Assembly (NCBI GenBank): GCA_964059195.1
Contig: CAXKWD010000001.1
Location: forward strand, 156,414,532 to 156,478,531
Origin: Ectobius pallidus
Taxonomy: Eukaryota > Arthropoda > Insecta > Blattodea > Ectobiidae
Reading direction: 5' to 3'
DNA length: 64,000 bases
Part shown: in pieces, positions 13,075-25,690 of the stretch
How the letters are laid out: every line of letters starts with the position of its first letter
Position numbering within the stretch: the first letter of the stretch is position 1
The notes under the pieces: model-generated
The model's input: the letters and a program-made list of their open reading frames with translations, nothing else
What the model was told of the DNA's origin: nothing
Databases searched by the model: none
Program-made: the position numbers and the translations under genes

Positions 13075-13798
13075 CAGGGTTTAAGCTAGGAAAAAAAAAA
13101 ACTTTAGCAAAAAAGCGAAAATGGATAAAATAAAAGCAAATTTATACAAATACAAATACAAATAAAATACAAATTTATTGCTATAAGTTAAATTTAATTG
13201 CATTTTTTAATGTAGCTTTAAAATAATAAAAATAAAATCGTACAAATAACAAACTGAACTATAAAGCAAATTATTATTTTTTTTTTCAAAACACTTCGGT
13301 TTGCAATTTAACACTTTTCTCTGTTTCAAATTGACCCACTTCTCAAAAGCCTTGATAAAATTATAGCGTTTTCTTTCGGGGCCTTCAATTTTCATAATTA
13401 AGATTATATTAGCATTACACAAATTTATTCTACTGCGAATGTCAGTTTTAATAAGGTCCAATGCACTGAAACCTCTCTCACAGTCTACAGTGTGTAATGG
13501 AATTGTTATAGCATACTCTACAGTGGAGCACATCAAAGGAAATTCAACAGAAATATCATTTACATTGATGAAATCCAGTTTCTTTCCAATGGGTAAGAGC
13601 GCGATGAAAGAATTTCTTTTGGAATTTTACGAAAGTAGCTTCGATTTATTTCGCATAAGCGGGGCGGGGGAGGGGGGACTATGCGATCACGATGTAAGAA
13701 TTTCCTTTCACATTTTTGCGAAAGTGGCTACAATTTCTTTCGCATTCTAAAGTTTACTTTCGCATTTCGCGAAAAATGCGATCATAACCTAAACCCTG
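13075..13798 (-). mobile_element. internally deleted hAT transposon, 724 bp
   Basis: The ends are CAGGGTTTAAGCTAGG and CATAACCTAAACCCTG, flanked by a perfect 8-bp duplication GTGGTGAC (13067-13074 and 13799-13806). Unlike the other short elements here, it still carries the 3' part of its own transposase on the minus strand, so it derives from an autonomous hAT element by internal deletion. A GC-rich patch near 13660 and several TTTCGCATTT-like words lie near the right end. Confidence 0.85.
13207..13536 (-). pseudogene. hAT transposase C-terminal remnant
   Basis: The translation contains DCERGFSALDLIKTDIRSRI followed by a GP...WVNLKQRK tail. This resembles the C-terminal dimerisation region of hAT transposases of the type related to vertebrate ZNF862-like proteins. 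The catalytic core is missing, the first codon is not a true start, and the frame lies wholly inside the 724-bp element. It cannot encode an active transposase. Confidence 0.7.
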
Positions 13799-13806
13799 GT
13801 GGTGAC

Positions 13807-15943
13807 TTTGGACTAGTTCACATTGAGAAAACTTATTTATTAAATGTGAGTAAGGTGGGTTGTAATCAATAAGTTAGGATTTCAAAAGTTACGGGGCACT
13901 CTGTATAATATGGTCAACATGGGCAAATTCTGAGTCCCTAACCGTCTACCTACTTAGTTTTTAGATTGTCTTGTTATTAATTGTAGTTATTACAAATTAT
14001 TCATGTATTTTCTTCTTTATCCTCACACATTCATTCATTTACTGTAATGTATTTTTATATTGTACAACACGTATTGGCGAAACTACGTCAACTGTAATTG
14101 GATTTATTCCTGTAGTTGGCAGAATAAATAAATAAATATACCAAATGTTATGTCAGTTGTATGTAACACCTAACATCTCTACCAAGTTAGAATAGACACA
14201 GCGCTACTCAACGCCTACAATGCTGTATGGTATAATAGAGATTCTAAGGACAGGTAATTTTCCGGACAGTTTCGATCTCATTCGGCATTACCTATGGACG
14301 TTACCCTACGTTTTCAACGCGGGACAGATAACTTTAAGGTACTGTATTTTAAGTGTCGCTGTTAAAATTAGCATGGTGTACCACATAACTATTATTGTGT
14401 CTAATAGTCTAGCCCATTAATGTTTAATTACTAAACGAATGGCAGATATATGAACAATACTGAATGTTTATGACGTCACAGTATAATTTACTGTCTTTAT
14501 TGATCGTAATCGTGAAATATTAAAAGCACAGGCCACCTACGTCGAGAACATTTCTAACTTTTTAAATCTATTCTAGCGTAAGGTGTTTTCCCTTATATTT
14601 TTTTGAAGCATCGAAAGCGTAATTATACCGCTTGAGCTGATTCACAATAGAGAATTAAAAATAATACCGTTCCTCAAATTATTCCTTTCTCAACCGAATA
14701 CATAAAGATCTGTATTACGTTTAGGCGGGGTATTTATTGTAAATAAATAACTAGTCAGTGTTCACGTGAGTTGATTAGATAATTAAATTCATCCATACTT
14801 TAAACATTACTTCAAATACGTCACTGTAAGAATGAGACGTATTCAATAAAATACAATCCCTCGCTGCTCTTTGTCGCTCTTTCTTATGTCGGCGAAGAGA
14901 TTTCTGTTGTAGTGGATCCCTTTCCAATTGAATATCGACGTATAATGCAAAGTTCAGTCTACTGATGTCAAATCGCATCTGACTAAACCCACACACATGA
15001 GATGTTGAAAAGGAGCGGGAAGTCACCGTCTCTGTATTCCTCCTGGACTGGAATCTCTTCAAAGGGACAAGGAAAAGCTTTCGCGGTGTACGGGAGAACA
15101 AAGAAATTAGATAAAAAGAAGCGCTGCAGACACATAAATGATTCACTTTGCGGCAACGAAGGTTCATATCCCTAGAGAGCCTTGTTTCCAAACCGTGGTC
15201 CGATAACATAACATGAGTTAGATATAAAACATGGTGCTTTAACAAAATGACAGAATGCTAAGAAACATGCCACTTTATTTCGCAAGATGCGAAGAACATT
15301 TCGAAGAAATCTCACCTCAGTACAATACTTTATTTCAAAGAAAACGAGTAATAATGCCGGTTAACTCTAGAAGTCTTTTCGAAAAGCTAAACAAAATTAA
15401 CACTGAAGGTGAACATGCTAGTAAAGATTTCCCTAAATTTAGTAGGCTATAGGCTAAATGAAAACTGGAAGCTGATCACATTTTGGCAATTATTATGCTG
15501 TTATAGGAATAACTGAACATTTTTTTTAGTATTCAGACACTCTATGTGTCCAGAATGACCAAAGTACAGAGTAAATAACGTGCAAGGAATACACCATTTT
15601 AATAACATTAAGATATTCTTAAATCATATTGTGTATAACTTCTCTAAAATATTTCACAGAGTTCCTGAAGATTGCAGAACAATTGCTGGTGTAAGATTGG
15701 AATGCGACAATTTAACCCAAGTTTTAACAAGAAATTAGTTTGTACCAATTCCAAGATTGATATAAATTAACAAAGGACTCATTTTTTACTTATTTTCAGA
15801 AACGCCATGATTTTACTTGGAAAAGTGAAGATTCGTTTAAAAAGTACCCTTAAAAACTAATAATTTCAATCTAATGTTCCTTAGGTTAAAATTCTACCAA
15901 TGGCAATAGACAACTCCAAGGCAAGCTAAACGAATATTGTCTA
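13807..15943. other. non-coding; possible LINE tail near 14040-14138
   Basis: A segment ending in AATAAATAAATAAAT at about 14138 has the look of a LINE 3' UTR and tail on the plus strand. A 156-codon minus frame at 14775-15245 starts with TTG, shows no domain, and was not accepted as a gene. Nothing else is recognised. Confidence 0.35.
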
Positions 15944-16330
15944 TTTTATGGAACCCGGAGGTTCATTGTCGCGCTTACACGAGCCCACCATTCAACCCTA
16001 TTCTGTGCTAACTCCATCCAACCATCCCTGCAAAATCCCACTTCCCTTAAATCTAATAGCCTACTGTCCTCCCATTTACATCTAGGTCTTCCAAGTGGTC
16101 TCTTCCCTTCGGGTCTCCCAGTCAGTATTTTCCCAGTCGCAGTATGGTCAGCCCATTTCATGCTCCGTGATTTAATTAACCTTATTATATTCGGTGAAGA
16201 GTACGGGTTAAGAAATTCGGCATTATGCAGTTTTCTCCAGTTCCCGCTTTCATCTCTCATAGGTCCGAATATTTTCCTAAGCACCCTCTTTTCGAACATT
16301 CTCACACTTAGTTTAGGCAAAATTAAATTG
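15944..16330 (-). mobile_element. 5'-truncated LINE, C-terminal reverse-transcriptase tail
   Basis: The minus-strand translation contains RMFEKRVLRKIFGP, IKSRSMKWADH, TGRPEGKRPLGRPRCKWED, LREVGF and AQNRVEWWARV, ending at MNLRVP. This C-terminal segment is common to a non-LTR retrotransposon family and recurs at 19637-20158 and 55917-56352. Only the 3' end is present. The copy lacks the (GTAA)n tail seen in the others, and the usual GHVAR motif is damaged. Confidence 0.75.
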
Positions 16331-17104
16331 CCATAAATTTACAAACACTGTCATAATAATGCCGATTTAAAGAAGTGATGTAAATTTACTGAATCTTCAG
16401 GCTTGCAGAGGCGAAGTCTCTATTCCACTGTTGAGACATCTGCTGAGCAGTCTTAAGACTTCAATGGCAGATGGCACTGGCAGAAGTGGTATTTTAATAA
16501 GACCAATCTAGTTTTTAATTATTATTTTATTATTATAATCATCTTCACATTATGAATAGAAAATGGCAGGCTATTCATTTATTTCAGATTATACAGGACG
16601 TTATGCATTATTTTATCTGTATATAGAGGGGACATAGGCAGGCAACTTTTATTAGGAGATTCTTGCTCTATGACGTAAAATGTGTATGCAACAGGGCATT
16701 AAAGCCATTGCAATTTGGTGCTCATAACTCAATAATTATGCGAAACGGGGTTAAACTTTTCATTACACTGACTTCATGCCTTCCTAATGATCCATAAAAA
16801 CTTGATTCTAAATCATTCATCCACAGCTATTACATAATTATTCTTCTTTTATTCATAACTACAGACTACAGTGTTAACAACGAAGTTCCTTTGTTTTGCA
16901 TTTTTTCTAATGTTAGAAGTCAGTGGCGGCCATGCCCTGGGAGATTTTATGCTGTAACAGGAAAAATTGAATCCATAGAGCAAAAATCTCCAAATAAAAG
17001 TTGCTTATCTATGTACCCTCTATACACAGGTAAACTATTTCGGTGTTATTCATTAACACCCTGTATAATTACTTCCGTACCTAAAATTTAAATAATCATA
17101 CACT
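16331..17104. other. non-coding, nothing recognised
   Basis: No supported gene or defined repeat. Confidence 0.4.
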
Positions 17105-17501
17105 CAGGGTGTCCACCAAGTAATGCTGAAGAAATTCCCGGCTTAATCCCTGATTTTCATTGATCATTTCAGAAATTCCCGACCAAAATATGAAGCACTT
17201 TCTAATAACTGCGTAAGAAAAATTATAAGATTATCCATACTTTAAATAAGAAAAACTTTTTGTAACAAAAGTAATTGCAAACAATAATTACTTAGGCTAT
17301 AACAGATACAAAAATTAGGAACAATAAAATAAATTAAATATACTTTCATATAGGGCTTGTCTAGGGGTATTTTTTATTACACTTTGCAATTTTTCGAATT
17401 TTCCCGGATATTTTAACAAATTCATTGACTTTTCCCGGATTTCCCCGACCATACGAAATTCCCGGCCTTTTCCCGGATTTTCCCGACCAGTGGACATCCT
17501 G
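17105..17501. mobile_element. short TIR element rich in TTCCCGGA/TTCCCGAC words
   Basis: Starts CAGGGTGTCCACC and ends GTGGACATCCTG, an imperfect terminal inverted repeat. Its interior reiterates AATTCCCG and TTTCCCGGATT motifs. A second member is at 21877-22374. No clean target duplication was found, so the class is uncertain; it is non-autonomous. Confidence 0.5.
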
Positions 17502-18259
17502 TATACTAATTGGTATTTTTTCTTATAGTCGTCACATACTTTCCTTCCCATGTTTCCCTTCATTGTTTATATTATATTCCCCAGAATCCGGAAAGATTTT
17601 ATTCCGATTTGTCCTTTACTTTAATTACAGGTTGCTTGAGTCCCTATTTAAACCACGAACAATTATAGCAAGGATACTGGAATACTGGATACTGGAATTA
17701 GAAGGACGAATAGAATTTCAAAAGTTTAATCATGCACAAATTCCAATCGATCCTTGAGTAATCACATGGAAACCCTACAGCCAGGGTATTTACATTCATC
17801 CAATCTGACATTTTAAGCCATTGATAGCGATTTTACGTCTGCTGTAGCTCTCGGGGTAATCTAGTAGATAAATTTGAACTAAAGAGATCATTAACAGGTT
17901 TCCAATTGAACCGCTGTAATTGCAGCTCGAGCAAGGAAACATGTTATCCTTACGTAAAACGATTTGACTATTTCCACAGAACCCTTCGCATTTTATCGAA
18001 AATGACGATCCAGTGTGGTTTGTGTTAGTTATCTGCAACTAATTGAAATGCTTTCCTGATATCGAAATGTATGTGGGCTAGGCTATTGTACACGTACATT
18101 GAGAGAAGTGAGAGGTAAGTCATATGTATGTCCAGGAATGGGATACGGGACTGGTTTCAAAGGCTATTTATAGCCTATCAGGACCGAGAATGCCCCAAAT
18201 TGCCTAAATATTACTATTTAGCTAGTGGAAGACTTATTGATACACAACATCTGTAAGTA
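17502..18259. other. non-coding, nothing recognised
   Basis: No supported gene. Short ORFs on both strands lack motifs. Confidence 0.4.
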
Positions 18260-18705
18260 TTTGTTTTTAAATTACAATTACCACCTATGCTCAGTATTTA
18301 AAACCTTAAAAATTTAGCCTATTTTGAAAAATATAACTTATTTTAACACATTCAACATATATAAGTAGCGTAAGCTACTAGTCTAGAGGTATAAAAACTT
18401 GTGATAAATTAAATTAGTAAAAAGTATTGCTAGCAATTCTTAAAACTGTTAAAAAATGTATTTAAGTTCATAAAATAGAAGTCTGTACTTTAATACAAGA
18501 CCTCTATTTTATGTAGGCTATTTGAAATACATTTTTTAACAGTTTTAAGAATTTTTAGCAATACTTTTGACTAATTTAATGTATCACTAGCTTACGCTAC
18601 TTATATATGTTGAATGTGTTAAAATAAGTTATGTTTTTCAAAATAGGCTAAATTTTTAAGGTTTTAAATACTGAGCATAGGTGGTAATTGTAATTTAAAA
18701 ACAAA
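18260..18705. repeat. 446-bp near-perfect palindrome (fold-back element)
   Basis: Two arms of over 200 bp are inverted copies centred near 18485, with mostly identical sequence and one indel of roughly 24 bp in the left arm (near 18380-18405). The arms start ATTTGTTTTTAAATTAC and end with its complement. The loop is only a few tens of bases. It is probably a fold-back transposon; its persistence suggests recent origin. Confidence 0.8.
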
Positions 18706-19636
18706 TTGTATAGCTCAATAGGAAAATGAAAATAATTGAGATATCTGTAAGTAGTTCATCTAATTTTTGTTTTCAAACACATTCCTGTTATCACATCTTT
18801 CTCAATAATAAGATCTATCATCAGGCTATAGGCCTCTCTGCGAGAAAAAATATAAGACAACAGGAATTATCCCATACAAACTGTCTGCCATTCCTAACTC
18901 CTCAGTGTTTTGTTGCATGTTCCTAGGTCACTTCTAACATTTGAAATTAAAATACCGTTTCGACATTGTTCGGGCAACTAGAGGCGCTCATATGGAGATT
19001 TACTGGAACCTGATGAGGTTTCCAAACAAAACAAAAAACATAATCCTGTTATTCTGGCATCCTTAGTTTAAGAAATATTCACAATTTTTATTCGTAGTGA
19101 TTCTGCCGGACACACTAAATCGTTACTGCGAATCGGTAATTTAAAAATTACTCGTTTCATTCCTATGATAAAAAGTTTTCAAAATAGGTTATCATTTTGA
19201 TAAATGAAAAATCTTATGTTCATGTTATTAAATCACTTCTGAACATCCCTATACGTCCAATACAGCGTACTTTAATTTTCCAAACGAACTCTGTAATTAA
19301 CTTTTCTCGCCAGTTTCCACACAGAGCAGGATTAAGCCACTCGTACATGCAGTTAAGTAAAGTCTCGCAGATAATTGCGAGCCACTGATCCGTTAAGACT
19401 CCCATAGTGACTCACTCATTCCGTGTTACACAACGCGATTAATAACAACTGTATTTATACCCAACCATTTTTTGCTCTTCCCCTATTGTTTCTCTCAATG
19501 CCAGAGTCTGGAATTTAAACGTCGCAGTTCACATAATACCGGATTTAGCGTAAAGCTGAACGGAGGGAAGATAAACAAGTAAACGCAGTAAAAGACTTTC
19601 AAAGTAGTTTATTTTACTTTCACTCGTCGTCTGTCC
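18706..19636. other. non-coding, nothing recognised
   Basis: No supported gene or element. Confidence 0.4.
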
Positions 19637-20158
19637 AGAAATCTAAAAATAAAGATTTATAAGACTATTTTCCTGCCGATTGTATTACATGGATGTGAGA
19701 CATGGCCGCTTACTGATCAGGAAGAATATAGTCTGAGAGTGCTCGAAAACAGGGTGCTTAGGAAAAAATTTGGGCCTAAGAGAGATGAAAATGTGGACTG
19801 GAGAAAATTGCATAACGTCGACTTCAGGACCTGCACTCTCACCAGATATAGTAAGGGTAATTAAATCGCGAAGGATGAAATGGGCTGGTCAAGTTGCACG
19901 CATGGGGGAGGAAAGACATATCTCGAAAGTATTGACTGGGAGACCCGAAGGGAAGAGACCTAGAAGTAGGTGGGAGGACAATATTAGAATACTCGTAGAT
20001 TTAAGGGAAGTAGGATTTGCGAGGGATGATTGGAGTTAGCACAGAATAGGGTTGAACGGCGGGCTCAGGTAAGCGTGGCAATGAACCTTCGGGTTCCATA
20101 AAATAGTTAATATTCCTTTACCTTGCTGAGGAATTGTCTATTGCCAATGAGTAAGTAA
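19637..20158 (+). mobile_element. 5'-truncated LINE 3' end
   Basis: Encodes, with frame breaks, the C-terminal part of a non-LTR reverse transcriptase: VLHGCETWPLT, VLENRVLRK, WRKLHN, IKSRRMKWAGQVARMGE, VLTGRPEGKRP, RWEDNIRI, DLREVGF. The 3' UTR (TTCGGGTTCCATAAAATAG, then AATTGTCTATTGCCAATG) ends in a GTAAGTAAGT tail. The intact-looking 89-codon frame at 19770-20039 is only part of it. Confidence 0.8.
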
Positions 20159-20934
20159 GTACTGTATAGAATTACTCGAAACATTTACTAAGTTTACACA
20201 TGAATTTACTTCTAATGATCCTAACTCAGAATAAACGCGTTTTGTTGCCTACCTTAGATGTGCGGCTAGTAGTGAGGCTAACTAGTGTAAATAATCTTCT
20301 TCTTTCTCTTAGTGTAACCTCTCCAGTTGTAGATGTTTATGCGGCCCACGCTGCCCGGGCATTACAGAACCGCGAGCTCTCAGGAAAGGTAATATCTTTG
20401 GAACACAGGTATACTTCTTTCGCCAGACAAGTATGAGTGATCAGCCCAACGCCGGGGCCAACTCCGAGACGACACGAACACATAGGATGAGACATACCAG
20501 TCGCTCACACGCTCATTCTGAACAAGGGGCGAAATGACGATGATATCCGGGGACCAAAAGAGTTTAAAGTTGCCCGACACTCGTCTTAAAAGTCACAAAA
20601 ACTCAGAAAGAAATACTCATCTAAGTAATTCGTACTGACTACGAATCGAATCCGGGCCCATTGTGTGAGGGGAGAGGTGGACCTAGTGTAAATAATCGTA
20701 TATTTATTCCAAGCTATCGAAAACGTGTGAGCTATATTGATAACTGGTGGTCACCATAAATAATCAAAATGCATTACAAGATAAGCAGAATAATTAATAC
20801 ATAGTGTTTGCAAGTTAGTTTAAAATGACGAAACAATCAATTAAAGAAATGAAGATCGAGCCTGTTAGTGTATACCATTTCATGACCACATCGACAAGGA
20901 AACTGCCTTTACGACTGAGGAAACCACTTTAAAA
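20159..20934. other. non-coding, nothing recognised
   Basis: No supported gene. A single AATCCGGGCCC at about 20650 resembles the end of the hAT family at 10599-11172. Confidence 0.35.
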
Positions 20935-21055
20935 AAATCCGGGGATGATATCCGGATTACCCGGCCACGGGATTGGAACCTGAGACCCCCCCCCCCCCGA
21001 ATGCGAGTCCACGACGTTACCATCTCGGCCACCTCGCTCGATAACTGCTAAGTTA
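20935..21055 (-). mobile_element. tRNA-derived SINE
   Basis: On the minus strand it carries an A-box-like GTGGCCGAGATGGTAACG, then a poly-G tract, then a B-box-like GGTTCCAATCCC. It is related to the plus-strand SINE at 57504-57660 (GGCGAGATGGTAACATC). The poly-C/G tract interrupts any tRNA fold. Confidence 0.6.
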
Positions 21056-21876
21056 TTACTACTCTCGTTATTGTTAATTGGGTAGTGACATGTGATTGGC
21101 ATGGATAGCGCATGTGGATGCAGATTGATATCTGAAATGTGGGGCATGTGTTATTTCGTGGGGTCAGCTGTATTGTGCATGTTGAGTGTTTCACATTACG
21201 TACATAAGCAAGCTGCACTCAGCGATATCCGATACGGGAAAGCACTGGTTCACATCTAGAGGGCAATAAAATCAATATGAGATGGGAATCTGAGTTTTAA
21301 GGTGAAACAAAAAACTGGGACACAAACAAAAGAAAGGAAGAATTATCGCTCCAGTGCACCGTCTCACTTTCTCAAGGCTTTGTGGGGTTTTTACTACTCA
21401 ATGTTCACAATATATAAATCTTTCCTGTTTTGGCCCATTTTAAAATAAAGTCTTGCTAGTAGCCAAAAACTGAAATACCTTCGGTGTCAAAATTTTAGTT
21501 ACACTTCAGTTTTCACCAATGACTTTTTTTTTCAAATATAGTGTTGCGAATGTGCAGCAAATAACCAGTCATGCATAAATGTTATTGTACTGGTTTATTA
21601 GCTCTGACAGAGAATATTTTCCAAATTTATCCATAGGCCTACACTGATATTCTACATGAGGCTTACGAGAAAAAAGATGTCCAAGTTAACCGTTTGACAA
21701 ATCAATTTAATTGTAAGTAATTTTTAAGGACCTCGTCTATACTAAGAACATAGGTATTAAGAGTATGGAATAACATAACAGATAAATAAGATACTAGCAG
21801 ACCTACATTAGTTAGCATATTTTTTGTAGCGAAAGAGTAATTCGCTACAGAATGTAACACCTTACGTTTGTACACC

Positions 21877-22374
21877 GAGTGCCCACAGAAATTTCAAAAT
21901 AAATTTCCTTGACTTTCCTTGAAACTTACATTTCCCTGATCGCAAGAATCAAATGTTTTCAACTATAGAGACATCATTTTTGCGATGTGCTGCTGGAGCG
22001 CCTTTACCGGCCGACGACTTGCTTCCAGGCCGCTGGACCGTGCGTTCTCGGCACATCGCAAAAATAATCTCCCTGTACATTTAACTATATATTTCACTCA
22101 AGATTTGTGTAAAAGACTTCATTAGAAATATGTATCAAAATAAGAAATGATCAGCTCAAGTACTGAAAAGAAAATTGCTTACACAGTCAAACACACGCCC
22201 CTCACATTTCGCTCACTGGGGCTGTTATTGTCCCTGACAATTCCGTTTTTTTTTAATTTTTATATATATATATATATTTTACAAATTTCCCTGCATTTTT
22301 CCTTTACTTCACTACATTCCCTGACCGATTATAATTTTACTGACTTTCCCTGACTTTCCAGACTATGGACACTC
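21877..22374. mobile_element. short TIR element, TTCCCTGAC type, with inner hairpin
   Basis: Starts GAGTGCCCACAGA and ends CTATGGACACTC. Its interior repeats CCTTGACTTTCC and TTCCCTGAC words like the element at 17105-17501. Inside, 21975-21990 and 22051-22068 form an inverted repeat (TTTTTGCGATGTGC) around a GC-rich loop, perhaps a second small element nested in the first. Confidence 0.5.
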
Positions 22375-22423
22375 ATAACATTAACATTGGCCAACATCAT
22401 AAAACCAAAAGTTAGAGTAAATA

Positions 22424-22762
22424 CAGTAGAGTCCCCCTATTCCGAACAGAGTTCAGAAAAAAAAATACCGATTTTTTAAACTTAAAAACAGGAGAAATTA
22501 AAAAGACGTTTGTGAAAAAACGTACATTTATTATTATACAAAGAAGTTAAATAGAGACATACATAGAGCCAAACTTGATGAAAACGCCTGAAACCAAACT
22601 GAAATGAAAGCTGGTCGGATACATTTATACAATTCCCCGCACTTAATTTACGCCTTAACAAGTCAATACGTTGATATTATTCATTAAATCCGCTTATTCC
22701 GAATTCCCGTTAAACCGAACTGTGTTCGGTCCTAATTAGTTCGGAATAGCGGGACTCTACTG
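22424..22762. mobile_element. pogo/Tigger-like MITE, 339 bp
   Basis: Terminal inverted repeats CAGTAGAGTCCCCCTATTCC and GGAATAGCGGGACTCTACTG are flanked by TA on both sides. CAGT-type ends with a TA duplication fit the pogo/Tigger branch of Tc1-mariner. There is no transposase inside. Confidence 0.8.
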
Positions 22763-24656
22763 TAGTTACACCATAAAAAACAAAGGTAATATTAAAATTG
22801 TCACAACTGAATGTTAAATGATTTGAATTTTTCCCTTCGTGACCACATGATCAGGGTAAAATAAATTAACGAGCATCGATGATTCTATTTAATGAGCTTT
22901 TTTCCCCTTTCCTTTCACGTTTGAAAATCTTGTAGTCTCCTACCTCATGATAGGTTTCAAAACGATCAGAAGATGCTAGAAATGAAATAATGCAGAATGA
23001 AATTCTAACAATTTGGCACCGGGACTCGATCGCAAGGCTTTGCACGTAGAGAGCTGCCAACATTCCGAACAACGCACAAAAAGCAACGTGATCACAGGCT
23101 GGCACTTCATTTCAAATAAATGTCTTTAATACAAAGTTATGATCACAAATTTCACAGGATTATGCAAGGTCAATAATTAGACCTTCGCAATTCGTGTAAA
23201 TATCATAGCTGTGTGCAGGCTTGCATACACATTTAAAATGAATTTTCTTCAGAACAATTTATACTAGAGAATATTATAGGAGAAAAATTCCTCCGACACT
23301 GGGACTTAAACCCAGGACCTTTGGCTATTCGCGCCAATCTCCTATAATATTCTCATGTAGCCTAATGTCCAACAGAAACAATAATCTGTGGTTCATGAAT
23401 GCTTATATATCTATAGTTTATACTAGGATATTATGACTGCGAACTTTATTTTTTAAGCCGTTTACAATAGGATATTATGATAGTGTACTAAATAATTTAC
23501 GCATTCGCTCTGTAGCAGAGCTATTAGTACTTACCTTTTCCCACTGCGTCCCGGGATCGAATAGATATTATGGAAATTACAAAATGGGGAGAGATCTTGC
23601 TATCTATACAAACTCCCGTTTCTTGTACAATGTTTCGTTCCAAAATATCGATTCTTAGAAGGTTGATATTAATTTCTTACACCTACAAACAGGTATTCCT
23701 TTATCCATTCATTCCCAACTTTTCAGACAAACTATCTTACACGATTTGATTACTAGTCTAGCGCAACCCCCAGATTTTATTCATGAATGGATATCAAACC
23801 AGCCGACCTACTAACCTCATGCAATTTTACTTTATAATTTTGGAAATTCACTTCTCTGTAACTCTTAATAAATATACCCCTTGTCTTATCTACTCCCATA
23901 TATTCTAACATAATAATGACATTTATAAATATCCCTTGTAAAATTATCTCACTTTGTTTCCTACATTTTTTCTCTCCATTGTTTCACTCGATACATTCTA
24001 TTACCTATTCTTTCTGCACAGGATACAACTTTCTTCGTTACCAGTTCTTAATTCTTTCAGGAATATCATCCCAGTTCTCAATCAGGCACATCCCACTCAT
24101 TCTAATATATATTAGATTATTAAGGAGTGCAATGCCACTATTATGAAAGCAGATGACAGAAGCATCACTTTAATGTTTTAGCAAGAACAAGATGAATTCA
24201 AAGCGACGCATATCTTGATACCCATTTGATATTCTTATGTGATGAACTTACTACGATAGCAGAAACTAAATGCAGACTTTACCCTGTATTCGTCATACAC
24301 GTGTTGGATATTTCATGCATACAGTATATCAACGCCTTGGAAGATTGCCATTATAGTCTATTTTATGAACGTTTCCCGTTCATTTTCCTAATGCAATAAA
24401 ATATGGCGAAATACTTATATTCGTTATTGATATAGTTTCTGTGGCTCATCACATCAATTACATGAGATGCTTTGTTATTCAGCGAAATGCAGAGAGAGTT
24501 CTTCACAACAACCATCTAAATGCATGGAGATAATGTGAGTGATTTTTAAAGATATAAGTTATGCGAAATATTTTTAAAAAATCATATTTAATAGTCGGAG
24601 TATTTGGATAAAATGCATTCATGAACCATGATTATTGTCTCTGTTGTACATTACAC
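22763..24656. other. non-coding, with a SINE scrap at 23269-23353
   Basis: A fragment holding CTGGGACTTAAACCCAGGACC matches the minus-strand SINE at 24657-24772. It is bracketed by a 17-bp inverted repeat (GAGAATATTATAGGAGA and its complement). Otherwise nothing is recognised. Confidence 0.4.
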
Positions 24657-24772
24657 GAGAATATTCACTGGGATGTGAACCCAGGACCTTTGGCTATCCG
24701 TGTTACTGCTCTACCAACAGAGCTACAGCGCCAAATCCCAGTGTCAGAGGAATTTTTCTCCTCTTAATATTC
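24657..24772 (-). mobile_element. tRNA-derived SINE
   Basis: On the minus strand it has a clear A box (TAGCTCTGTTGGTAGAGCA) and B box (GGTCCTGGGTTCACATCCC). The spacing is tRNA-like, but the arms do not form a full cloverleaf and a related scrap lies at 23269-23353, so I call a SINE rather than a tRNA gene. Confidence 0.65.
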
Positions 24773-25527
24773 TGGAAGTATTTGTTTACGAAAATATGTT
24801 CGCACAATTGGACCAAATTCGTTCACAATTTATCGCGAAACAGTTTATCAAGAAAACTTCATGAAAAGTCAATTCTAATAACGAATTATAAAGAAATATA
24901 AGCAACATGATTTCTTCCGGTTATTCCCCAAGAATCAATTTATAGTTATTTAAAGTTTAATCAGACTATCACCATTGCAGCACACATTACTACGGCATGT
25001 CGATATGTTGATTTTATTAATGTCATAGATTCCTTATAAATTATTTTTTGGAACATCACATAACATATAAGCCTACGTACTCTACACTGATGTATGTCTA
25101 GAGATAGGTTGTATGCGAAATGCCTATATTTAAAATAGGTCCATGCATTAATATTACGGTTCTGTACAGCAAGTAAAATGTTGCTTATTTTTGCCAGATT
25201 ACGGGAATAATGAGTAAATTGCCTATTAGGCCTATATGATTCTAGAAAGAAATATCGCATTGCATTTGAAATGTAAAGTGTAGGATATAGTAACAAATAT
25301 TTTATGAATGCGTTGTACTGTCACTCGAGCCATTTTCTTTCGAAGGTTTAAAAAAAAATCACAATGAAACTTTAAATAAATCAACAAGATTTTCTGCATT
25401 AAGATGTTTACTGAAAAGGGTAACTTAATTAAAACAATAGTAAAGGATAATTACAAAAAAATGCTTAAGATATTCCAAGCTAATTATTCGCATGTCTTTA
25501 GATAGTTTAATTTTAGTCTTAGAAAAT
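24773..25527. other. non-coding, nothing recognised
   Basis: No supported gene or element. Confidence 0.4.
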
Positions 25528-25690
25528 ACTATTGGCGCAGTTGGTTGAGGCAATGCGCTACAAACCGGACGATTGTGAATTCCATCGGGATTTTTCAATT
25601 GGCCTAATTCAATATATTTGACAGCCTCTAACAGAAATGAGTACAAGCTGTGAACATTTGGGTAAAGGCGGCTGGAGAGTAAGGTGACAA
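25528..25690 (+). mobile_element. tRNA-derived SINE, degenerate
   Basis: An A-box-like TGGCGCAGTTGGTTGAGGC is followed by a TTTTTCAATTGGCCTAAT segment shared with the SINE at 63879-64000 (TTTTCCAATTGACCTAAT). The B box is damaged. Confidence 0.5.

Noticed and set aside
14775..15245. 156-codon minus-strand frame
   Set aside because: It begins with TTG, has no recognisable domain or hydrophobic pattern, and no promoter or splice context.
24657..24772. Functional tRNA gene
   Set aside because: A and B boxes are present, but the arms do not form a full cloverleaf and diverged copies occur nearby, so a SINE is more likely.
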